DNA of 64,000 nt from Brachionus plicatilis (lineage: Eukaryota > Rotifera > Eurotatoria > Ploima > Brachionidae). Location: positions 882,299 through 946,298 of the forward strand of contig QEOQ01000092.1 in the NCBI GenBank assembly GCA_010279815.1, read 5' to 3'. The translations under genes were made by a program, and so were the position numbers. Position 1 is the first letter of the stretch; each line of letters starts with the position of its first letter. Below the pieces are notes generated by a model. The model searched no databases. It was not told the DNA's origin and worked only from the letters and a program-made list of their open reading frames with translations. Shown piece by piece: positions 60,001-64,000 of the stretch.

Positions 60001-63000
60001 TTGGCTACTGGCATAGCTCGTACATCGCGTGGCATCCTCTTCAATGACTTTATGAAGTTATCGATTCCTTCGACCAAAATTTGCATGTTCAAATCGCGCC
60101 ACAATGTTTCTGACCATTCTTGTCGCGATTTCTTCTGCTCGTCGTACAACTTGTACAAATCATCCAAAGCCTTCATTTCTTTCTGAACTTGAGTCAAAGC
60201 AGCGTAGCTCGATATTGACAAATTGAACAATCTTTCAGCATTGGTGAGCTCTTGTTTATCGTTTTCTAGTTTGGTGAGCTCGTCACGGAACAGCTTTAAT
60301 TTTTTAACTCCAGTCTCCAAGTCTTCGCCAACAGAACCAGGGCCCTCACGGGCAAATTTTTCAGCAAACGCTTTTAATTTAATGCCAAAGTCAGATATTT
60401 GATCCTGTGTAATCTCGGTGAATTTTTCCTTTACTACCGTAAGACCAACATCTCGATGTTTAGATCTGATGAATAGCTTTTCCCATTTGGGCTCTATTAT
60501 TTCCAAGTATTCCTTTTCTTCACTAGTTACATCAATTTTGTACATTTCTAGGGTTCTGTATCTTTCTCTGATGTCCAGTATGGCCTCCTCGATTGTGTCC
60601 GATGATTGCTGAATGTCCGAGATTATTCTAAGGACAAACTTTAAATCTTCTAATGTGTCCGTGTCCATTTCCAAATCAGACTCAAATTTCTGGAAAAAAA
60701 AGCATTCGTAAAATTTTTTAAATTTAAAAATGGCTTTTTTTTTTATTAAAATTGTTATTAATTTAATATAAAAACGGTAAAAAAATGGAGTAAAATAAAG
60801 CTTTATTTTTGCGGAGTCAGTTTAGATTGAAAATTTTTTTATTTTCTTTAAGTCAGATATTTACATTTCTTTTTAAAAAATTTTTTTATTATCATTTAAT
60901 TAATAAAAATTATGGGTCTGACTATGTGAACATTAGGTCATAAATCATGTGAACAATCGACTCAGGACGACTTGGTGAACAATGCCATGTTCACGAAAAT
61001 TAATTCAAATTTTTTTTAACCAAGTGACTATTGACACAGTATGTGTCAATATTCAAATTTTTTTGACACAATGAATATCATATTTGATAAAAATTGTTCC
61101 TTATTTCTTTTTTTGAATAAAAATAAATTTTGAACTATCATCAAAATTTTATACCTGAATATTCAAATATTGGATTTTTTTAAAAAAATTTGATTTTAGA
61201 ATTTTATTCGTCGCCTTTTGCTTAAAAACCCCATCACTATCCAAAGCTAATTAAAGTTAGTATATTTTATAAATGGCCAATTTTTTCCTTTAGATTTAGA
61301 TCTCGCATTGTTTTAATTAAAAGACAAAGATATAAACTATTAAAAAAATAAAAATAATCAGCAAAATAGAATTTATAATACTACTGATTAATTTTTGATG
61401 CTTTAAACTAGCTATTTTTTGACTTTCGTAAACTTAAATGCACCAAAATAGGAAAAATCTAATTTTTTAATTAAAAAATTTTAAAAATAAATTAGAAATT
61501 CAAATGATATTTAATCTTAATCAATTTTCAAGCAAATTATTTGATTTCATTTGGTTCAACAGAATTAGAACCTCTCTCTGGATTTAATGAGACAACAATT
61601 GAAAAAAAAAGCTGTCTTATTTTTTTTTGTTAGATTAGACTTAAATTAGGTTTAATATGAAATTTTTGTAATATAATTCAACATTTTTAGCTTTATTAAC
61701 AACATTTACCGTTTCTTCTACTTTACCGAAGTTGCTACTTTATGGTAGTAAGTAGCCTTTTTGAGGAGGATTTAGTTCTAATGCATCAATGCTTCCTAAA
61801 GGTTCTCAACATATTCAGGGAAGCTAGATTCATCCTCATTCGAAATTAAGTCATCACTCTTTTTTGTATTAGGATCAATGAGATTTTACTAATGTAAGAG
61901 ATTCATTCGATTTTTTATTACGTGGTGAATTCAAAATTTTATGTGCACAATTGAAATTTTTTGTGCAAAATTTTTATTTAATTTTGATCACATTTTTGGT
62001 GAACATAGTTTTTATAAACTATGACAAGAACAAGAAAGTACTATTATTAATATTGATATTTTAGAAAAGAAAATATTATTTGTATCGTTTTAACATTTAA
62101 ATTAATAAAAAAATTTTTGTTTGTTTTACCTTATTAATAAATTATTTGCTTTAATTTAAATTTTTATACAGTTTTAATTATATGTTTAAATGATTCATAC
62201 TTTAGTGTTTAGATTTCAATTAATATTGTCTGTAAGTCTTTTAAACGTATAAAATTATAAAATTGGGGTCTTAAGGGGGTCAGGTTTTTAAACTTATAAA
62301 AAAAATGAAAAATCTTGGAAAAACACCAATTTAATTTCAATTCCAAGCAAATTTAAAATTTAAAATGACATCTTGAAACATTAAAAAATATTGAGTTACA
62401 TTTAAATGAGCATTCGTTTTTTTGAAATTAACAATAATAATTTTTAGCATTAATTCTTATTAACGCGCTTTAATTATATTAAACGTACATTAAATATTGT
62501 AATTAATTTAATTAATTTTATTTATGAGCATTATTAATTTGTACTTTGAATAAAGAAGTAAAGGCAAACGAAAATGACAATCAAACATTGTATAATTTAC
62601 CAGCAAATGATACAATTAAGATTTCTGATAAAGAAATGCATCGTTATGACAATGGTAGATTCAATTCATTTTCCACATTCAAAAATGTACAATTTGGTAT
62701 AGGTGTGTTTGAACAACGATTGGAAAAAAGTACTTGTAGCTGTCCTGGATTCTTAAAAAATTACATGTGTAAACATATCATTGGGATGTCAATAAGATTG
62801 ACATACTGCAAACCACCACCTGAAGCCAAAAATATAGAAATTGGTAGCAAATGTAAAAGAGTCATACCTGTAAAAGCAAAAAGTGCTTTACTAGTGCAAT
62901 AATATTTTGATTAATGTTATTTTCTTATAAATCTTATGTTCATTTTTTACTTTTATAATGCTTAAAAAAGTTTTTTTAAAATAATTAATGTTTGTTTCTT

Positions 63001-64000
63001 TACAATTTAATACTAAATAAATGATAAATTAATTGATGATATAATATATTTTTTAGTACTTTTAATTTACTGCTCATAAAATAAAAAATTAGTGTTCGTT
63101 CAGTATTATTTCAATGCTCAAATAAATACAGGCCAAAAATATTTTTGCTTTTTAAAAAATGTGGGGGATCAGAAAACTTTTAAAATTTAGTGGAGGGTCA
63201 GTGTATTAGGACCCGTTTAACTAGCCAAAATAAAACATTCACTTAAAAATATACCAAAAAGCCATTTATAATTATAAAGATTCAAAATTACGTCAAGCCT
63301 ATGTTTGGTTTCAAAAAGACTTTTCTTAGCCGAATCATTCAACTGGTGTCCAAGACACTTAATCCATTCTTTGACATGATTACCAATGCTTTCGCAAACA
63401 GACCTCATGCTTAATTTTATAAAATCCACATCCTTGTATTTTGGCAACGCTTGAATTTCTTCATTGGTTTTGTAATAGAACAAAATTTTTTCATCATAAG
63501 CCACAATATTTGGATTTTTGGACGCGAATTTTTCGCACACAGCACTCTTTTCCGCTTTCCAAAGACTCCTATACTTTCTAAATTTTTCCAAATACTTTTT
63601 CACATTTTGTTTAGTTCGCTGTACATTAGCGTGTATTTGAGAAGCTAAATCATGCAGTTCCGCTCTATTGCTTACATCATGCAGGAACGTGTACAAAAAT
63701 TGTTCGTCCTGACTATCGGCTTTGACTGGCTGGCACTCTTTGCAAGAACCATTCATCCACCGCGGAAAATAGTTGGCCGCCTCGACACAGTCCCGAACCG
63801 ACTGGATAAACAGCTTGGACATGTCGTTTGGATTCGGATGAACAGCAACATCAGGCACAGCCAGAAGGGTCTCAATTTGAAAAAGTGATTCGTCTGCGTC
63901 CAGCAATTTTTGATTGAATTGGGTCAAGTTGTTGGTAATCATCTTTAGAATTGTGCTGTAAATCTCTCGTTCCCAATAGGCGTAGTAAGAGGCCATCTTT
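32574..64000 (-). CDS. DNAH10: Axonemal inner-arm dynein heavy chain 10 (DNAH10), 5' end outside the window
   Basis: Motor subunit of ciliary inner-arm dynein. Twelve exons on the minus strand: 64000-63292, 60689-59406, 56635-55433, 53271-52936, 52880-51228, 48781-48212, 45831-42655, 37879-36844, 34647-34516, 34456-34245, 34182-34015, 33047-32574. Phases agree at every junction, giving about 3650 codons; human DNAH10 has about 4470, so roughly 800 N-terminal residues lie to the right. P-loops of AAA1-AAA4 are all intact ([36 protein letters not shown]). The DNAH10 assignment over other axonemal chains rests on long near-identical runs such as [20 protein letters not shown] and [19 protein letters not shown]. 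No stops or frameshifts were found, so the gene looks functional. Introns are either 55-62 nt or 1-4.8 kb, the long ones filled by repeats. Confidence 0.94.
33107..33901. mobile_element. TIR element in the DNAH10 intron before the last exon
   Basis: About 110 bp at 33107-33215 return inverted at 33795-33901; the shared core gagaaatttttgcaatgacgctc and the following gaaattaaataaagtg are nearly identical. The interior is A/T with only a low-complexity ORF (33625-33813). It makes up most of this 967-nt intron. Confidence 0.75.
34015..34182 (-). CDS. DNAH10: DNAH10 exon 11
   Basis: 56 codons, starting [14 protein letters not shown] and ending NQQYNTW, from the C-terminal domain. Flanked by a 62-nt intron upstream and a 967-nt intron downstream. 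Confidence 0.93.
34245..34456 (-). CDS. DNAH10: DNAH10 exon 10
   Basis: Carries [33 protein letters not shown] and [15 protein letters not shown], helices of the C-terminal domain. The longest uninterrupted reading is set by phase-1 entry (ACA G|GT). Confidence 0.92.
34516..34647 (-). CDS. DNAH10: DNAH10 exon 9
   Basis: Carries [20 protein letters not shown] and [20 protein letters not shown]. Entered in phase 1 from exon 8 across a 2.2-kb intron. Confidence 0.92.
34648..36843. other. DNAH10 intron between exons 8 and 9
   Basis: 2.2 kb of A/T sequence. Recognisable items are the LINE 3' tail at 35464-35513 and a slightly GC-richer patch at about 35935-36150 whose minus ORF (35879-36097) I cannot identify. 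No splice-worthy exon was seen. Confidence 0.45.
35464..35513 (-). repeat. Isolated LINE 3' tail
   Basis: Plus strand tttgttttatctgtgccgag then ctaaagctccttcagatt, the reverse of the 3' end at 22412-22462, next to an A-rich run. Confidence 0.6.
36844..37879 (-). CDS. DNAH10: DNAH10 exon 8: AAA6 and start of the C-terminal domain
   Basis: 345 codons plus one base. Family signatures in order: [122 protein letters not shown] and [16 protein letters not shown]6 does not hydrolyse ATP in the family, and no P-loop is present here. Confidence 0.95.
38078..38357. repeat. Short-loop inverted repeat
   Basis: Arms of about 105 bp (38078-38185 and 38250-38357): acatttttatatttttacat, gagagaaaaaa, aagtaataataaattcgcaa and their inverse. 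This is a fold-back MITE-like structure without clear target duplication. Confidence 0.65.
38975..40110 (+). pseudogene. Mariner transposase relic with internal insertion
   Basis: Pieces in order: [20 protein letters not shown] (helix-turn-helix region, 38988 on), [18 protein letters not shown] (first catalytic D in WWDQ), [18 protein letters not shown] (second D) and [13 protein letters not shown] (third D), then [12 protein letters not shown] near the end. The spacing is that of a DD34D mariner. There is a deletion between the N-terminal part and WWDQ, a stop before HDNA, a frameshift after DLEEIKK, and a 484-bp insertion at 39326-39809. Confidence 0.85.
39326..39809. mobile_element. hAT-like element with spaced TCATAGAA arrays
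   Basis: Inserted inside the mariner relic. The perfect duplication gctaagac flanks it (39318-39325 and 39810-39817), extended to 9 by a shared c. The termini GATGAAGTGACATCTCATAG and inverted GAGGAATGGACAACTCATAG agree at 16 of 20. The left 130 bp hold about eight tcatagaa words every ~15 bp; the right 110 bp hold the inverse ttctatga about seven times. The middle reads like a decayed coding piece (near 39500-39600). Confidence 0.8.
40399..40500. repeat. ACGTAA/GATGTAA motif cluster
   Basis: Repeats of aattttacgtaa, catcattt and gatgtaaaat on both strands, like the clusters at 1-135, 23395 and 53525-53990. Confidence 0.45.
41128..41372. mobile_element. hAT-type MITE (TAGAGTTGTT family), 245 bp
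   Basis: Starts TAGAGTTGTTTAAAAGTCAC and ends ACTTTTAAACGATTCTG. Perfect 8-bp duplication cataaatc at 41120-41127 and 41373-41380. Subterminal ccaagtccggact words are inverted on the right side. Confidence 0.85.
41425..42240 (+). mobile_element. LINE reverse transcriptase C-terminal fragment
   Basis: The frame 41441-41809 encodes [53 protein letters not shown], colinear with the tail of the LINE at 21490-22462 but diverged. A long A/T 3' UTR ends ctgagctgcctggggtattc plus an (att)n tail at 42225-42252. It is 5' truncated. Confidence 0.8.
42505..42612. repeat. (AAAT)n and GTTCCGGATTTT tandem repeats beside exon 7
   Basis: An aaataaataaat run is followed by three to four imperfect copies of agttccRgattttnnttttg up to the intron border of exon 7. 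One more copy is near 42040 in the LINE 3' UTR, so the stretch may be LINE-derived. Confidence 0.55.
42655..45831 (-). CDS. DNAH10: DNAH10 exon 7: AAA4, stalk with microtubule-binding domain, AAA5
   Basis: An uninterrupted 1059-codon exon. Starts [19 protein letters not shown]. The AAA4 P-loop GVGGSGKQS is at about residue 43, then [20 protein letters not shown] and [19 protein letters not shown]. Coiled coil 1 starts near [18 protein letters not shown]. The microtubule-binding region has [18 protein letters not shown] and [17 protein letters not shown]. Coiled coil 2 includes [23 protein letters not shown]5 follows with [30 protein letters not shown] text and [21 protein letters not shown]+C is clearly higher than in other exons (58% in 45421-45480 by hand count). 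Confidence 0.95.
45930..46243. mobile_element. hAT-type MITE (CAGAGTTGTT family), 314 bp
   Basis: The ends CAGAGTTGTTTAAAAGTCAC and inverted CAGAGTTGTTTAAAAGTGCC are followed by aagtccaagtc words. The flanks tttgtgaa (45922-45929) and attgtgaa (46244-46251) are an 8-bp duplication with one mismatch. Same family as 41128-41372. Confidence 0.85.
46249..46699. mobile_element. Inverted-repeat element with CTGCAAAACT tandem repeats
   Basis: The left arm (ttggtacaaaaac...ataccaaagcttaagtt...aaggaccaaaaca, 46253-46345) returns inverted at 46610-46699 (tgttttggtccttcagaactta, agctttggtat, ttttttgtacta). At 46333-46372 the unit ctgcaaaact is repeated about four times. It directly abuts the hAT MITE on its left. 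Confidence 0.65.
46735..47950 (+). pseudogene. RTE/Jockey-like LINE relic split by a TIR element
   Basis: Open piece 46735-46915: [37 protein letters not shown], the linker between endonuclease and RT in such LINEs. A second piece at about 47806-47945: DPDTDGVTA stop [20 protein letters not shown], the first RT box (normally DGI.AE.LK...P..WK.G.I). Between them lie A/T sequence and the inverted-repeat element 47121-47810. Confidence 0.7.
47121..47810. mobile_element. TIR element inside the LINE relic
   Basis: The arm tcatactttttattaaaaaaa...ataaaatttatgaa (47121-47165) continues with attgttgaattaaatgaaga and returns inverted at about 47735-47810 (ttcataaattttatttacta, tttttgaataaaaagtatga). 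The target duplication is unclear. Confidence 0.65.
47962..48100. repeat. 139-bp palindromic MITE-like repeat
   Basis: tagcaaaatcatg...aaacaaataattattttaa is mirrored by ataattatttgtttttttttactgattttgcta. It nearly touches exon 6 and contributes the pyrimidine-poor flank of its donor. Confidence 0.6.
48212..48781 (-). CDS. DNAH10: DNAH10 exon 6: AAA3 end to AAA4
   Basis: 190 codons, [20 protein letters not shown] through [14 protein letters not shown]. Includes [36 protein letters not shown] and [20 protein letters not shown], typical of the end of AAA3. Donor CAA|GTAAGA. Confidence 0.95.
49194..49296 (+). other. Exon-like coding fragment with splice-site borders
   Basis: On the plus strand a long T-tract ending in tag precedes 103 bp, open in one frame ([20 protein letters not shown], then [14 protein letters not shown]), followed by aaaag|gtaaat. 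The composition is protein-like rather than A/T noise. It may be an exon of an antisense nested gene or a transposon or pseudogene fragment. I do not recognise it. Confidence 0.3.
49536..51107. mobile_element. Nested inverted-repeat elements
   Basis: Outer arms: gatatggggcaatattgg...aaatttttttaaaatatattcttataaat (49536-49600) and the inverse at about 51028-51107. Inner arms: gacttttt...catgct, tttggcacattttagctggg (49612-49745) and the inverse at about 50078-50200. A TA-flanked MITE (50436-50898) lies in the remainder. No transposase was seen. The ORF 50956-51153 runs across the outer right arm and is not a gene. Confidence 0.65.
50436..50898. mobile_element. pogo/Tigger-like MITE
   Basis: The ends AGTCAACTCTCGTTAATCCGG-like and inverted CGGTCAACTCTCGTAAATCC (gagttgacc at the right) are flanked by TA (50434-50435, 50899-50900). 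Subterminal atttcggaaaattcggtaat words occur. TCAACTCTCG..AATCCGG is a known style of pogo-group terminus. 463 bp, noncoding. Confidence 0.7.
51228..52880 (-). CDS. DNAH10: DNAH10 exon 5: AAA2 and AAA3
   Basis: 551 codons. Starts [20 protein letters not shown]. The AAA2 P-loop GPTGGGKTT is followed by [19 protein letters not shown] and [20 protein letters not shown]. The AAA3 P-loop GESGTSKTA is followed by [20 protein letters not shown] and [20 protein letters not shown]. Ends YFASMGK in phase 0. All nucleotide-binding signatures look intact. Confidence 0.96.
52936..53271 (-). CDS. DNAH10: DNAH10 exon 4: AAA1 second half
   Basis: 112 codons from [20 protein letters not shown] through [13 protein letters not shown]. 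Contains [20 protein letters not shown] (sensor and arginine-finger region of AAA1) and [24 protein letters not shown] text. Separated from exon 5 by a 55-nt intron. Confidence 0.95.
53272..55432. other. DNAH10 intron between exons 3 and 4
   Basis: 2.2 kb; apart from the MITE at 53498-54021 I see only A/T sequence. Confidence 0.55.
53498..54021. mobile_element. Tc1/mariner-type MITE with ACGTAAAAT ends
   Basis: TA-flanked (53496-53497, 54022-54023). The ends CAGTGCTTTTATTTT and inverted CAGTGCTTTTATTTTACA are the classic Tc1-like TACAGTG start. Subterminal gggtaattttacgtaaaata is inverted near 53930-53990. A second inner inverted pair, acggtaaattcgatttc...tgacaattttttt, is centred near 53730. 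524 bp, noncoding. Confidence 0.8.
55433..56635 (-). CDS. DNAH10: DNAH10 exon 3: end of linker and AAA1
   Basis: 401 codons. Contains [77 protein letters not shown] text ([13 protein letters not shown]), [20 protein letters not shown], the AAA1 P-loop GPAGTGKTE and [23 protein letters not shown]1 is the main ATP-hydrolysis site, and its Walker A lysine and threonine are present. Acceptor at 56635 after taacag. Confidence 0.96.
57115..57324 (-). CDS. Small intronic ORF, unknown
   Basis: 69 codons on the same strand as DNAH10: [20 protein letters not shown], a serine run, [31 protein letters not shown]. Composition is protein-like (mixed polar residues, few F/I/K runs) rather than A/T noise. 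A possible donor CAAG|GTGCTA occurs near its end, so it could be the first exon of a nested gene. There is no homologue I recognise, and it does not fit the dynein frame. Confidence 0.25.
   Translation of the reverse strand: MMNPLQAIQSYDFDSNSQSSSSFFSKRNPLRLNQYRDDAELTENNSVDFENPSKKKQGAIILLGILCNS
58804..59286. mobile_element. hAT-type MITE, 483 bp, with 8-bp target duplication
   Basis: The ends GGCAAATTAAAGTTTAAGAT and inverted GGCAAATTGAAGTTTCGGAT have perfect flanks aaatttaa at 58796-58803 and 59287-59294. Inverted relative to the copy at 17303-17784; only one base different in length and clearly similar throughout. Confidence 0.88.
59406..60689 (-). CDS. DNAH10: DNAH10 exon 2: end of tail and linker
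   Basis: 428 codons beginning [20 protein letters not shown]. Includes [80 protein letters not shown] and [20 protein letters not shown]. This is the linker that swings during the power stroke. Helical throughout, with no interruption. Ends KLFKK at donor aag|gtgagt. Confidence 0.95.
61020..61685. repeat. Dispersed repeat copy B (uninterrupted)
   Basis: Matches 6245-6378 plus 7301-7830 with the LINE removed. Preceded by a caccaag/gtgaac-rich patch (60905-61010). Termini are not resolved; no ORF. Confidence 0.7.
61686..62545. other. DNAH10 intron sequence before the SWIM fragment
   Basis: Some mixed-composition text at 61715-61900 (gaagttgctactttatggta; ctttttgaggaggatttagt) may be decayed transposon coding sequence, possibly of the same element as the SWIM fragment. 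I could not get a clean translation. Confidence 0.35.
62546..62902 (+). pseudogene. SWIM zinc-finger fragment, transposase-like
   Basis: An open frame ending at 62902 with no ATG start. The C-x-C-x8-C-x-H zinc motif [17 protein letters not shown] is preceded by [20 protein letters not shown] and followed by a basic tail [24 protein letters not shown] domains with such a KR-PxKAKSAL tail sit at the end of MULE-type transposases; that is family knowledge, and the assignment here is inference. The catalytic part is absent. Antisense to DNAH10, inside its first visible intron. Confidence 0.6.
62903..63291. other. DNAH10 intron beside exon 1
   Basis: A/T sequence with one short GC-richer patch (gtgggggatcagaaaacttt and ggagggtcagtgtattagga near 63162-63212), possibly the 3' part of the SWIM-bearing element. 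The apparent extension of the exon ORF to 63217 is intronic by homology. Confidence 0.4.
63292..64000 (-). CDS. DNAH10: DNAH10 tail exon, cut by the window edge
   Basis: 236 codons visible, open at the right edge. Contains [40 protein letters not shown] text, [20 protein letters not shown] and [20 protein letters not shown]. The donor was placed at GAC|GTAATT (63292) because joining KHRLD to [17 protein letters not shown] keeps phase 0 and matches the family. The open frame continues past it to 63217 but would break phase. Confidence 0.9.

Noticed and set aside
63217..63291. Open extension of the DNAH10 tail exon, with GT sites at 63254 and 63239
   Set aside because: Both donors break phase with exon 2; the donor at 63292 keeps phase and family continuity.
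1..64000. tRNA, rRNA or other structured RNA genes
   Set aside because: I looked for tRNA A/B-box-like sequence and GC-rich cloverleafs by eye and found none I could support.

Overview
This is animal nuclear DNA and very AT-rich; noncoding parts are roughly four fifths A+T. Genes have GT-AG introns, and intact host genes are separated and invaded by old transposable elements. An axonemal dynein heavy chain (DNAH10 type) shows that the animal has motile cilia. Metazoan-type CUL5 and CDC40/PRP17, small 50-75 nt introns beside multi-kb TE-filled introns, and a divergent leucine-rich-repeat gene would fit a small AT-rich invertebrate such as a monogonont rotifer. That placement is inference only; nothing in the window proves the taxon.

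Layout, left to right. (1) 919-5816, minus: CUL5 (cullin-5), nine exons; the final exon with the neddylation site lies beyond the left edge. (2) 5817-10306: intergenic, with an old repeat split by a LINE fragment and a hAT-type MITE. (3) 10307-12171, plus: a leucine-rich-repeat gene in four exons that I cannot assign to a known family. (4) 12172-15235: intergenic, including a 387-bp-arm palindrome whose spacer carries a 102-codon ORF with an AT-hook-like tail. (5) 15236-20003, minus: CDC40/PRP17, three exons; its 3-kb intron is almost filled by a long-TIR element containing nested hAT MITEs and a 20-N assembly gap. (6) 20004-32573: a gene-free transposon graveyard. It holds two non-LTR retrotransposon fragments, a Tc1 relic, and a three-level nest (a Gypsy element inside a LINE inside a TIR element) that also carries a GC-rich fold-back element. 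(7) 32574-64000, minus: twelve exons of DNAH10, about 3650 codons covering the tail end, linker, AAA1-AAA6, stalk and C-terminal domain. The 5' part lies beyond the right edge. Its long introns hold many MITEs, LINE pieces, a mariner relic and a SWIM zinc-finger fragment.

How the genes relate: the three conserved genes (ubiquitin ligase scaffold, splicing factor, ciliary motor) are unrelated housekeeping or structural functions. I see no operon-like or cluster logic. What stands out is the transposon biology: at least nine insertions have readable target-site duplications, five of them in a related hAT MITE group, so insertion order can be read directly. Exon boundaries were set by hand from GT-AG sites, reading-frame phase and remembered homologue order. 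They add up to whole codons for all four genes, but no alignment tool was run.
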